Assembly: GCA_038501195.1 (NCBI GenBank)
Contig: JBBPUQ010000002.1
Span: 3,472,001-3,536,000 of the forward strand
Direction: 5' to 3'
DNA from: Nemania diffusa
Lineage: Eukaryota > Ascomycota > Sordariomycetes > Xylariales > Xylariaceae
DNA: 64,000 bases
The stretch's first letter is position 1. Every line of letters starts with the position of its first letter. Of this stretch, positions 50,390 to 61,740 are shown piece after piece. Under the pieces are notes generated by a model that was not told the origin of the DNA, did no database searches, and worked only from the letters and a program-made list of their open reading frames with translations. A program made the position numbers and the translations under genes.

Positions 50390-51424
50390 TCAGAAAAGAG
50401 TCTCGCACTCCTTAAGCAGCTTTTCGATAGAGAAATTCCAATTCCCCCTCGAGAAGTCCTCGAGCAGCCACCGCTTAGCCGACTTCGCGCCGCCGCCGCC
50501 GGTGCCGCCGATGGCGCTCTCCTCGCAGTAGAAGCGCTGGAGCAGCATGAGGAGCCACTGGGCGTCGGCGACGGAGACGCCGCGGTCCTTCTGGACGGCG
50601 CCGGACATCAGCACAACGCCCTGGTTGCTCTCGTGCGAGAGCCCGGACCCCCGCCCGTCGCCGTCGCCGTCGTCGACGTAGTGCGTGACGGTCGTGTGCG
50701 GCTGGGCCCACTCGCCGCGGGCCTTGTACTCGGCGAGGTGCGTGAACAGCACCGTCTTCGTCTTGGACGCGGCGTCGTACACCCACTGCAGGTAGTGGAT
50801 CTCGGCGCCCTGTCCGGGGCGCGGCACGGGGAGCACGAAGGCCGGGTGTAGGTGCGCCGTGCGCGAGATGGTTCGGTACGTCGCCGTCGGGATCACGGCG
50901 CAGAGCGAGTTGCTCGCCTTGGCGTGGTGTTGCCGCCAGGCATCTGTAACCTCCTCCGTCGAGAGCTTGCGCACCCTGGGCAGGAAGAGGATCTCGGATA
51001 AGGGCTTCACGGCGCCTTGGGCGGTCGAGCGGGAGCGTGTCGAGGGCGGTGGCCGTATCTGTGTATGTGTTCGTGTATGGAGTGGCTGCGACTGTGATTC
51101 ATTCCGCTTCTGGGTATCTGGTTCCTCGTCGGCGAGGAGGGCGTCCAGACCGGGAACCGAGATGCTGTCTCTGTTCTTTAGGTCCTGGATGCGGTCGGCG
51201 TAGGCGGCTTTGAGCTCGCTGATATCGCGCAGTCCCTCGGACTGGGCCTTGCGGTCGAGCTTCTCGCGGTACTTCTCGGCGACGTTGCGCGGTGCCTGCG
51301 TCGTGGCTAGAAATCGCAGGTCGTGTACTTGGGCCCAGCGCCGCTGCTGGACTTTGGCCGGGCACAGGAGGGTGACGCGGGGGAGGCGGCGGCCCACTGT
51401 CGTAGGGAGCCGCGCGACGATCAT
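50390..51424 (-). CDS. ATP11: ATP11: mitochondrial F1-ATPase assembly chaperone
   Basis: A single exon of 344 codons from ATG 51424. The N-terminus (MIVARLPTTVGRRLPRVTLL, further Arg, no acidic residue) is a matrix-targeting presequence. A helical segment (AEKYREKLDRKAQSEGL) and a Pro/Ser/Arg linker precede the ATP11 domain. Domain landmarks are KPLSEILFLPRVRKLS, TEEVTDAWRQHHA, YRTISRTAHLHPAFVLPVPR, VLFTHLAEYKARGEWAQPHTT, DAQWLLMLLQRFY and the C-terminal FSRGNWNFSIEKLLKECE. ATP11 binds free F1 beta subunits and keeps them soluble until they join the alpha/beta hexamer. A Gly-rich and an acidic loop (DDGDGDGRG; GGTGGGG) are insertions. The DNA is very G+C-rich, which opens spurious frames on the other strand. 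Confidence 0.92.
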   Translation of the reverse strand: MIVARLPTTVGRRLPRVTLLCPAKVQQRRWAQVHDLRFLATTQAPRNVAEKYREKLDRKAQSEGLRDISELKAAYADRIQDLKNRDSISVPGLDALLADEEPDTQKRNESQSQPLHTRTHTQIRPPPSTRSRSTAQGAVKPLSEILFLPRVRKLSTEEVTDAWRQHHAKASNSLCAVIPTATYRTISRTAHLHPAFVLPVPRPGQGAEIHYLQWVYDAASKTKTVLFTHLAEYKARGEWAQPHTTVTHYVDDGDGDGRGSGLSHESNQGVVLMSGAVQKDRGVSVADAQWLLMLLQRFYCEESAIGGTGGGGAKSAKRWLLEDFSRGNWNFSIEKLLKECETLF

Positions 51425-51923
51425 GGCGGTGAGGTGCAGCAGCTTAGGCGGGAAGATCTTCTGGTGTCGAATTGGTAGTATTTGGTTAGTTGGTGTGAGC
51501 GATCCGACTAGGTACTATATCATGAAAGAGTGATGGTCTCGTCTCAAAAGATGTATAGGTATCTTATCTTATCGCCATTTTTAGATAGGTACTTTAGGTA
51601 GGTACGCAGTGCTCTTAGAATACCTAGGTAGGCACTTATAATTACGCTATATCTTTATAAAAGGTACTTTATCATCTACAAATTAAAGCGTCACATCACA
51701 ATCAGCTATGATATCATTGTAGCTAATGCTGAAAGCTATGCGTAGGTAGTTTATTTCATACATGCAACCGGCAACGCCTAACTACTGCGTATTTAGACCC
51801 TCGAACAACGCTTTATGCATAGGTATTACTCTCTTGCCCGGGGCTTCAATACCCTGAGAGACAGAAGTCGAACACCATACTCTTCTCGTTCCGTGCGCTC
51901 AGACTACCAATACCATCAGTACC
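51425..51923. other. Intergenic, no gene
   Basis: About 0.5 kb upstream of ATP11, with TAGGTA/TACCTA words near 51550-51640. It is also the 3' flank of the secreted-protein gene. Confidence 0.6.
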
Positions 51924-53262
51924 TCATTCGTAATTGACAGTACCACATCCGTTCGACACGACGATGCCCTGGCCGGCAAGATACTGGTCCTCGGCGCCGT
52001 ACGTGAAGATGAAGTCGCACTGCGGCTGGCCGCTCTGGTCGCCGTGGTAGTAGAGGCCGCAGGTCTCGTAGGGCCCCCACATCGACGCGCCGCAGCCCTT
52101 GTTGTCGAGGCAGAGCTGGCAGCAGTCGGTCGGGTTCGTGCCGTACGGCTCGTCCCGCGTGTAGACTACTGACACGTTGGCGTTGTATCGCCCGGAAACG
52201 AGGCCGATGCCGTTGTGGTCCGATATCAGGTTTGTCTAAGTGTCGCTTGGTTAGCTGTCTCCTTTCTTTTTTTTCTTTCTTTTTTCTCCTATTTTATATT
52301 CTCTCTAGCAGCATATGTGCTGTATTGAAGAGAATGAGTAGGAGCTGATCATAGCCGTGGTATTTACACCCATGGTCACCTGAGGGTTTGTGTGTGGTAA
52401 TGTTCACTTACCGGCGCGCAGCGGACGTCGAATGTTTTGGTAACAGTGGACTGGCATGCAACATTGGTGGGTACGGCCCTACCAACTTCTACATACGAGA
52501 TGGTGGTAGAGGTGACAGTCGCCGACGGCGTAGTCACAGTCAGATAAGTCAGGGTTGAGGTAGAGGTCGTGGTGTAGTCATTTATCACGTTAGTAACCGT
52601 ATCATGGATCGTGCTGGTCCCAGACGACGCCGTGGGGAAGAGGTAGATAAATGACGTGAGTGAGGTCGTGCAGAAGAGCTCAGTGATATACGACGCTGGC
52701 CGAGTCGTCGCCTGCCCTGGAACTGGAGTGTACGTCCCCGTGTACTTCGTCACCGTTACCGGGTTTACGCCATTCGTGCACTGCGTCACCGGCCATGCTA
52801 CGATAGTTTAGGTGTTAGAAAAGAAGTGAACGGTTGAGATGAGGATCCTGGTTATTATCGGAGGTTCAGGAGGTCTCATATTCGCCAGAAGAACAAATAA
52901 AGGAGTCGGAAATGCATACTCGCCGTCGCGATGGTGGTAGTAGGTTGGACCCAGCTTGTGACAATACCCTTGGTCACTGTGGCAAGGATAATCGAGACGA
53001 CGAGCGACGTGTGCTGCGTCGTCGTGATGGTTGTATCAGTGACTCTTGTGTACCCGGCAGGAACCGTCGTGGCTGCTAAAGTGAATACCGAAGAGGTCGT
53101 TTTCGTGATCTCCGAGGTTGGGATGGGCGTAGGGCCTGCGCCGTTACCCGAGCCGTACGCCGTTGAACATTGGACGACGCTTGCCGTCGATACGCTCGTG
53201 CCCGTGAAAGCACTAGCTAGGCTGGCGTAAGCAGCAGCTTCGAAAAGAAGTACTCGTACCAT
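51924..53262 (-). CDS. Secreted Thr/Ser-rich protein with C-terminal Cys-rich (PAN/apple-like) domain
   Basis: Exons on the minus strand are 53262-52920, 52797-52412 and 52235-51924 (346 codons). Donors are GTATGC and GTAAGT, the last intron has an AGCTAACC branch, and phases match. I took ATG 53262 because it starts a secretion signal (MVRVLLFEAAAYASLASAF). Exons 1-2 encode a Thr/Ser/Val-rich stalk (VTVTKYTGTYTPVPGQ, TVTNVINDYTTTSTS), probably O-glycosylated, with a few scattered Cys. Exon 3 carries YTRDEPYGTNPTDCCQLCLDNKGCGAS, then TCGLYYH, QPQCDF and a final NGCGTV. This CC-x2-C-x5-C pattern resembles fungal PAN/apple modules, which bind carbohydrate or protein. There is no GPI tail. Function unknown. 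Confidence 0.75.
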
Positions 53263-56200
53263 GTTGAGAGTGATGGGTAGTTGAGTACGTCTTATTCCAC
53301 GACGTAGGCTATGCGGTAAAGTCACCACTGGGAGAGCAATGGCAACACAAGAGCTGGTGAACGGGAACATAGGTTATTATACTCTAACTACCTTTTATTC
53401 TAGCTCTTAACTTCCCTACCTTTTTTTTTTTTCAAGCATGTGCTAATCTTGAGGTTCTGGAACGTTGTATGAGAGTGGTGAGTTTCTCCGGGCCGAGGGT
53501 CTCATTGAATTCCTAGTACTACGCTACTTGTATAACGGACGAGGTCATTCCTGCGATATTGCCTCGAGGGTAATATGTCGACTACTCCTTCGGCCTTAAT
53601 TCTAGGCCATTGAAGAAGCATGACGCCCATGCATTTTGACAGAGAGAGACCACGGCAGCTAGATAGGCAGCTGTTGCGAACACATCACATACGGGCATGC
53701 CTTGAACTATCTCATAGGTAAAGTGGCTAGTCCTCTCTGTTACCTGCCACAATAGGATGTTTAACAAAGGTATACCAAGCCAGCACTTCTTTTTTTTTGG
53801 GCTTGATTACTAAAATCGGCAAGACTTTGATTTGTCGTCGTACCTAGGGCCTATCAGCAGTCCGCCAAGATATGATTCTGAAGCTTGAATAGACTCCTAG
53901 CAACTAAGAGTAGTACCTGGTAAGGAACTAGGTATATCACTACGATTCGCTAGTATGTGTTAGGTAAACCGGCTTCGTATATATGCCACTATGTTTTTTT
54001 CTCTCACGGCTTATAACTACATCAAACACCTCAGTATATGTCCAGATTCGAATATCCTATATTTATTACATTGGTAACCTAGATTACTCAAGGTAGAACC
54101 CATCTCTAGTTAGGTATAACCACTTCGATGTTCGCTTGTAGCTCATAGAGAGGAGATTTAAGGTCTGATGTGCAGCATTTTTCATGAGAGCCAAGACTTG
54201 AATCTTCCTGTAGGAATCAGGCCCCGGACGGTAATCAATCTCAACCATGGGTATGCTTAGGTGGGCACAACAAATATAAGGGCGATTATAAAATGCGCCA
54301 TATAAAAGGCATCTCATTTTTTACGTATAAGCTCTACGAGAAGGCCACAAGCCGCAACGAAGCTTACCAATCGCTGAGGAATACAGTACAACCATCTTCA
54401 GGCGTTGGGGTGCCGGCCGGTTCCAAATACGGCCACACGAGAGGCTAGGACGGCGGAGTACTGAGAATACATGGATCACATCGCGCTCTATGATACGTTG
54501 GATAATCTAATAAATTGACCTCGTACCTAGTATACATATCTATCTCCGATCCCTTGGTGGTCACCGCTCGGCTGGTATCCGACCGGCTCGTCTCTTGCAA
54601 AGGCTAGTTGAGTAGGGCTGATCGAACACTGCGATCCTCGATATGCAGTCTAATCTTAAGGATGTACGGCTTCGTAATTTGGCATACGATATAGGTACAT
54701 CTAGTCGGGCCTTGTAGAAATAACACTAACCCATCATCAGGACAAAAATTATTGAATATGATGCTAACGAATGAACAACGTTTGAATGACTAAACACCTA
54801 TCTTGGTTTCCGAAACGAACGAGTACCTTGGTTTGAGACACGACCTACGTGATGTATCTTGGTAGACAGCACGTCGGGACCCCCTCATACTATTATAATA
54901 TGTTATTATTATTTAAATTATTTAAAGTAAAATCAAAGTGAGTACGGCTAAGCTGATGGACAAGTTCTCTACATAGTATGTTAAGGTCAAACACACCTGC
55001 TTAGTTTGTTCTTTGCGATGGCACCGTACCTTGGAGTAGGCTATACTGGAAGATTCGGGTGGATTGCCGAAGGATTTGGTGAACCAAGTAAACCAAAAAT
55101 TACTAGAAAAGGGAAACGATCGGTGGGATACCATCTAAGACTATGCGTACATTTCCTTATACGTTACAGTCCGAGGAAGACTACTCACATAAGTCTGCTT
55201 GGGGTATTTTATTTCTTTCTTTGTGTCATGCGATAAGTGGTGAGACTTGATTCAGAATTAAGTTGCATGATTTGATTTGAGTGACCCTAGCGATAATAAA
55301 TGGTGGAATCATTATTTTCTACAAGGAGGTAAGGAGACGAGTCGGGGTCACACATACATATCTTGAAAATTTATTAGGGAAGCAAGTAGTGGAATGAAAT
55401 GACTTTCTTATTTTGTATTATTCTCAAACGAGATAAGTATGCGAAAAGGGACTTGGTCCAGTGTTGTTCCCTTTGAAAGAATCTCAAAGACAACCCACAA
55501 CAATGTTTAGCTTGATCGGCACAGCCCCAACTTAACTCATTCACCTCCATCCCCATCCCTCGAGAAGCCTCAAAAAGACCAACGCTCCAGCAATGCATAA
55601 CCAAGCTACAAACGGCGACCAGCAGAGACGAAAAGGGTGGGTATCTGTCTATATACATCATGACCACCACACCATAGCGCGGATGACAAGGTAAGTGCCG
55701 CGCCGCGCCGCAGAGTGTAGATAAATGCGGGGAATCCATGTCTATTTCTCTACCGGCCACCCAACCAACCAAAAAGAAATGGCTCCAGTCAAACCCTCAG
55801 ACCGATGATCGAGAGACTTAGGGGACTAGGGGTGGCAAAATTGGCTGGCTATATCTGTCCTGGGTATCCATCCGCTGCTACATCTCCCTAACCCCAAAGA
55901 GCCGCCTGCATGATACCCATCAATCTACTCAACCTCTCCTCATCGCGAGTCCGTGCTTCCTTGAGCCAGCATCTTTCCTCAACTGTTCTTCGTGCTCACA
56001 ACCTACCACAGCGTGTCGCATTGCACCTCCCAAATACGAAATACGACGTCACGTGGTGAAGAGATAGACGCAAACGATGATAGTAAATCCTTTTTCGTTC
56101 TTCTCATTATTGTTTATATTTAATATGCAAACATGACAAAACAGGGCGTGCAAGATGCTCGCTCGTAAGATCGACAAATCCTGAACACGACATAAGCTCC

Positions 56201-56401
56201 AAGGCAGATCCATTCCATGTGCCTCTCCAATGTCGTCTATCGCTAATCGAAGGCGCCAGCCTTCTTACCCAAAACTTCCGTGCCCGAGTGTGAGTCTAAA
56301 TTCTATCGTACCTTGATTCCCTGGCGCGTTTCCTCTGTAACATGGTATAATTGAATCGCTCGCTTGTTGCTGTTTTTGTTATTGGTGGTATGCATATGGG
56401 C
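53263..56401. other. Intergenic region, no gene recognised
   Basis: About 3.1 kb, AT-leaning. Minus-strand frames at 53582-53767 and 55374-55772 are open but show no domain or consistent composition. The last 300 bp are probably the 3' region of the cytochrome c peroxidase gene. Confidence 0.55.
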
Positions 56402-57538
56402 TTAAGCGTTGGTAGGTTTGAAGATAATGGTCTCAGTGTCGGGCTTGAAGGGTACACCGAGCTCGAAAAGCTTGGTGACGACAGCAGCAAAGTCCTTGAA
56501 GAAGAGATCGTTGTCCTTGGCGTACTTCTCAACCCATGGCTTCATCGCCTTGTCCTGGATGAGAGCATAGTCGGCAGGCAGCATCATTAGACCCTTGGTC
56601 TTGTCCTGGAACTGCTGGGGACCGTCCCACTTTCGGATGTGCCATTTTTCGTTAAGAAGTAGGGTGTAGTAGTCGTTGGTCAAGACGGTAGGAGAGAAGG
56701 TCCATGGACCGTCGAAACCACTGCGGTCGGTGTGGCAACGGCCAAGGGCATGGGCGCCAGCAAGAGCTACAATCTCCTGGTCATTGAAGCCCATGCGGTA
56801 AAAGATGTCCCGTAGGTGCTTGGTGCCCTGAGCGGCGTCAGGAAGACGTCCATCCGGCGTGCAGGCAGCAGCATCCTTGTCACTACGGCCAGGTCGGTAG
56901 GGGATTACTGGGCCCTGCATCTCCTGAATGGCGCAAACACCGGCCAGAATCCAGAGATCCGAGTAAGTGATCCAAGGAAACTTGGCTGCAAGAGGTCGAT
57001 ATTAGTGGTGTCTACATTGACAGAGAATGGTTTCAAGAGAGAGCTTACCCTTCACAGGCTCAAGGAAATCACGGGCATGGCTGAGACCAGCATTGGCGCC
57101 GTGGGCACCCTCGGGGGAAAATCTCATGGTAGCACCATCGCTGCCACCGGTGCCGGTGACCTTATCGTATGTGCCGCTAGCGTGCCAGGCAAGGCGGACC
57201 AAGACGGGGCCGTAGCTGCCATCATCGTAATCTTCCTTCTCCTCGAGACGACCGGCGATCTCGTTGTAGACCTTTTGGTAGTCCTCCTTGGTGGGGTTGA
57301 AGACCTTGGTAGAGGCAGAGCCACCCTGGGTGAATAGGTAGTAGCCGGCACCAGCAACAACAGCGGCACCCGCGATGTATACCAGAGGGGAAGTGTTGGA
57401 CTTCTTAGGCTGCTCAGACGAATAGAAGCGGCGTCCACCCTGGCGGAAGGCCTGACGGGACGATGTGGCGAAAGTGTTCCGAGCAGAGGTGCGCAGAGCC
57501 GCGCGGGCGAACTGGCGGGAAACAGTAGCAGCAGACAT
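56402..57538 (-). CDS. CCP1: Cytochrome c peroxidase, mitochondrial
   Basis: Exons on the minus strand are 57538-57049 and 56985-56402 (357 codons). The 63-nt intron has GTAAGC, a CACTAAT branch and TTGCAG. Residues 1-45 are a Ser/Arg/Ala mitochondrial presequence. [20 protein letters not shown] (about 50-69) is the inner-membrane sorting segment typical of this precursor, which is cleaved twice on the way to the intermembrane space. The class I haem peroxidase core has the distal site [12 protein letters not shown] (R115, W118, H119), the proximal site [11 protein letters not shown] (His 242) and GPWTFSPT (Trp 258, equivalent to the radical-forming Trp). DYALIQD supplies the proximal Asp. 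The enzyme reduces H2O2 using cytochrome c. All catalytic residues are present. Confidence 0.96.
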
Positions 57539-59422
57539 CTGAGAAACGGGGGGTGAGTGTCAGCTGCGATTGATCGCAAGAGGGTGAAATAAGAAGGCAG
57601 GTGGGCAGTTGGGAGGGAGTGCTGTGTTTTTCTTTCTTACCTTCGACGTTTGGTGCCTATCAACAAACAATCTACGAACAGGAAGAGAGGGATGACGGAC
57701 GGACGAAGGGACGAAGGGAGAATGAGTGAGTGAGCGGAAGGAGAGATTATGATGCTGGCGACTGCTCACTCGAACGATGAACGACGAACAGCAGCTTTAT
57801 CAATCCCGAACCGCTGATTGGCCTGGTGGCGGCTTCGCGGGTTTTTCTCAGAGATTTGGGTGGACCCCTAACTAGTAACTACCAGGTAGTAACAGATGCC
57901 GAGCGAGCGGACGGAGCGGGCGTCTGGGTTGGGTCTCACAAGATTCGCAACTGCCTGCTTACGATAGATAACTGACTAAGAGCTACCTACTGCGCACCTC
58001 CCTGCGTACCTACCTACAGAATACCTACACTAGCACGCTGTTCTGGAGTTTGGAGTGGCTCTGGAGAACTTAATTCTAGCGGGTTCTTACGCCATTGCGT
58101 GAAGGGGTGGGTACTGATACAGGTACACAACAGCCTTCTAATCTTCATTAGGTAGTCTAGATAGATACTGCGTAGATAGTGCGGGTACCTGGATCTAACA
58201 CAATTACATTTTGGTAATTATTGCTTTTCAATGCTTAATACTTAATAATAATAATAATATCAACAATAATAGTAACAAACGTCCACCCCGAAGAATTTCC
58301 CACATGGCACGACCCCCGGTGACCCTCTGGCCTGATGAAGATCACGTCAGTCGTCGAAGAGAAAATCGGAGCTGCGCGGACGCCCTCCGCTCGATAATCG
58401 ATAATGCCGACGATAGAAGTCAGGCCATCCCCGACATCATACAATCAGAGAGATCCATGGGCGTGGGGAGGCTCAAGGCACGCCAAGTCAGGGCCAGGGG
58501 TTGCTAGTCCCATTATCGGCGTCTGTTTGGCGCCTTTTCGGTCGCCGCCACCGACAAGATGTGGCGCTAGCTTGCGGCAACGCGTCCGCACGTGCAGGCC
58601 TGATCGCAATACCTACTGCGTACCTAATTATTACATGTAGGTTACACATACGGTATACTTGCTGCGTACAGTGTATGAAGGCGACGACCTAAATATATAT
58701 ATTGATACAGAATAGGAGCGTCCAATGCCGATGTGGATAGGGACAAGATCGTCGAGTTACGAAATGAATGATTTACCGTCGGCAGAACCTCCCGCACCTA
58801 CGCAGTAAGTATGCGTAGGCTAGTCTGAAAGTTAGTCTAAAAGTTAACATAACCACCAACGTATCTTGAAGCTTCCAATAACCCCTTCTTGCAAGATTAC
58901 CGAGTCCCTGTTTCTGAAAACACTTTTTAGTCCCTCCCAAAAAAACCCTGTCAGACCCTCTCTTACACACCTGAGCCTTGCTTCCCGTGATCCCTAGGAA
59001 AACCGGGTAGTCCCTAGTTCACGCATCTCATTTTTGCTTTGTAAGACTCCGAACATTGACAGCGTACGCTGACACAAAAGCTTCAAGTATCTGTTCCTTT
59101 ATTGATGCGGACTAAGTTATGCCTCGTATACATGATGTGCTTCGTTGTATTTGCACAGTTTCTTCTAATTAAATAGGAGGCTCTTGGCCCCTATAGCACT
59201 CGAGCTAGCTATCTCACACTCTCTCGGATCAGTCGCATACAGTCATCCGAACATTGTACATTATGCCTTGTACTCTCTTCCACTACCAACACATCGCAGT
59301 ACTGGAGAAAGAAAGCAGGTGCCCACTTACTAACTTACTTACTTTTGTGTGTAAGTTAGAATCGCACGTTTTGGCGATATCTATAGCCCTTCAGTCTCAA
59401 CATCACTGATGTTGGCCTGACA
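57539..59422. other. Intergenic between CCP1 and PRP39
   Basis: About 1.9 kb holding the CCP1 promoter and leader (pyrimidine/purine-rich to about 57780), TACCTA words near 58000-58170, an AAT microsatellite, and weak open frames without protein character. Confidence 0.55.
58242..58277. repeat. (TAA)n microsatellite
   Basis: About six taa triplets followed by imperfect caa/taa/taa units, in intergenic DNA. Confidence 0.85.
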
Positions 59423-61740
59423 CTATTCGAAAGGTGCATTACCCTGGGCGCTGGCATCTAGTTCCACGTAGTATTCATAGTAGTTTGGATATCTACTTTC
59501 AGCCTTCGCTCGAGTGAGCTCGTCCATAGCCGGTCTGGATGCACCATTCTCCTTGAGCATATGCTTATCGAGAACCGACAATGAGGCGGGGCTAAACGGA
59601 GCATTAGCAAACCTTGATGCGACACAAAATAAGGCACACTTACCCGTATATCTCACGGTCGAGTTTAATAAAGCTCTTCATCGCGTCCTTGCCGCCTCTT
59701 TGCTGTTGATAATCGAGGTATGTTAAGAAAAGGTCTCTCTTCGCAGCTGAAGAGATACGGCTCTTAGAGAGTAGCTCGTTAAAGATGTGCTCCAGGCGCT
59801 CGCCGTGTTGACTTTCAAGCTCTAAGCTTGTAGGTTGTTCCAACTCGAACTGAATCCATTTCTCCCAGAAATGACGACTATCGCCATACCACTGCACATT
59901 CTTGGCAAACACTGTTCGTGCCTCTGTGATGGAACCTTTGACCTTCCACAGGAGGGCAGCCCATTGCGTAACTAGGACAGCTTTTGTGAATATGTTGACA
60001 TGCTGGGCGTCGATCTGCGCCTTGTATACTTGAATTGCGGCATCGAGACCGCTCTGACGTCGTTCAAGATTTGCCCAAGACACAATTGCCTCGACACAGT
60101 CGGGAAGCTGCATGAGAACGGCCTCGTGGATATCTCGAGCAACCCCGATGCGGCCAGAGGTCTCTTCAAGATACGCCCACTGCAACCTTATACCCGGTCT
60201 GCTAAGAGGCACAAATAGTGTAGCTGCTCTCATATAGATATGACGTGTATCTTCGTCCTTTCCTGGCTGTGCCGACATCCACCTAGCATAACGGATCCAG
60301 AATTCGTCGTAGAGTGCACAAGTAACCAAACATCGCTCATAGAGGAAGACAATTCTGGCTAAGTCTCCTTGAGACTCCTCAAAATCTAAATACTTCCGCC
60401 AATTAGCAATTTGAGAGTTCTCCAGCTCCGTGACATGAAAATACGGCCTCTTCACTTCTGACTCGTATGTCCATCGCTTCGTTGTCTCATCCTGGGTGCT
60501 CTGGAAGACCTCGTAATACATTGCGTCAATTTTCGCCCTGATGTCGCGTTCTACTTCAAGTTCCGGTCGCCCCAACCCCCCATAAGCAGCTGTGTCGGTT
60601 TCGACCTCGGCTCGAAACCGTGCAAGTGTGTCAGTAGGCACCAGCTCCTGAATGGGGCGACTATGTGCCATTTGGCGGAACCTCTCGAAGTAACGAGCAT
60701 ATTGATGCATGGGAATATGGATAACACGCTGTAAGATGGCGAAGATTTTGTCTTGGGCTTCTTGTCGCTCTTCGTACTCGATATATTTGTCCCAGAAGGG
60801 ATGAGCAAGGAAGTCAAGCCCTACACAGGTGGCAGCTCGTTCAAATAGTCTAGTGCAGAGGATCAGTATTTAGTATCGCAGAGGGAGGGGGGAGCGAGGG
60901 GTGGGTAGGAGCGTAAATACAGGCAGGCAAAGGAAAACTTGTGATGCGGCATTCCAAATCCAAATCAATCCGAATCGGGCGTAAGGCTAAATGAGCGACT
61001 TGCAGGCTGGGAACGAGGTCGCCATGTTGCATAATACCATTGTCTGGTAGATTCTGTGAGAAAATATCCAACATAACAAGGATGTTGTTGGCATCTCTCA
61101 CCGTCGAGAACCGAGTAGCAGTCTTAGGCGACTTGTTGTAACAGTGTTGTGGGGGCCGGCATGGATTCTTTGCTCTGTTGTGGTACAGTTAAGGGGTAGG
61201 AAACTTCCTATTGTACTTACTCTCTGACCAAATGGGGGGTGTGAGTCGTCTCCATTTTGAAGGAACAGTATGAAGCCCAGAGGTCTACGCAATTCTTAAT
61301 GCTGGCGCATCCACGTTCATAGATCTAGACCGAGTCAGTTACGTAAGGACTTGGTAGGCGTAGGAGCAGGTTTCCTCACCGTTTCTGCCGATTCGGGGCC
61401 GGCAATATTGAACTCAAGGTCGGCATATTTTTTCCAGTAACCAAAAAGGAGTGGAAACTTGAGAAGGAACCGGTCATAGGCATCGCGGAGGGTAGCAAGT
61501 GCTTGGGGGCTAGAGTTGCGGTTTAGGCCGCCTTCTTGAGCTTCGCAAGCACGGATGAGTTTTTCCCAGTTCTCGAAGCTATCGGTATCCGCTTCCTATA
61601 TGTTCAATTAACCTCAGCTCATTCAAGGCCTTGCCTAAAGGTTTTGGAAAAGAAGAATGGATCCATACCACTTCCTGGGTTAGCTTGCTGATTTCAGCAT
61701 TTTCCTCGTCGGAAGCACCGAACTGGTTGAAATCGGCCAT
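59423..61740 (-). CDS. PRP39: Pre-mRNA-processing factor PRP39 (U1 snRNP, HAT repeats)
   Basis: Five exons on the minus strand: 61740-61669, 61595-61380, 61324-61221, 60849-59644 and 59591-59423, giving 588 codons. ATG 61740 (MADFNQFGASDEENAEISK) is preferred to the upstream in-frame ATG at 61791. HAT (half-a-TPR) repeats run through the whole chain, each with the W..Y/F pattern: FENWEKLIRACE, LLFGYWKKYADLEF, IYERGCASIKNCVDLWASYC, HPFWDKYIEYEER, NWRKYLDFEESQGD, YDEFWIRYARWM, AIVSWANLERRQSG and HFWEKWIQFELEQ. PRP39 is a U1 snRNP protein that helps stabilise the 5' splice-site interaction. Intron 3 (60850-61220, 371 nt) is far longer than the others. Its acceptor has a TACTAAA branch, and the join restores VRE-LFERAAT. 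Confidence 0.93.

Noticed and set aside
60850..61101. Separate protein frame inside PRP39 intron 3
   Set aside because: The conserved join VRE-LFERAAT requires removal of this segment, and its sequence does not resemble PRP39 or another family.
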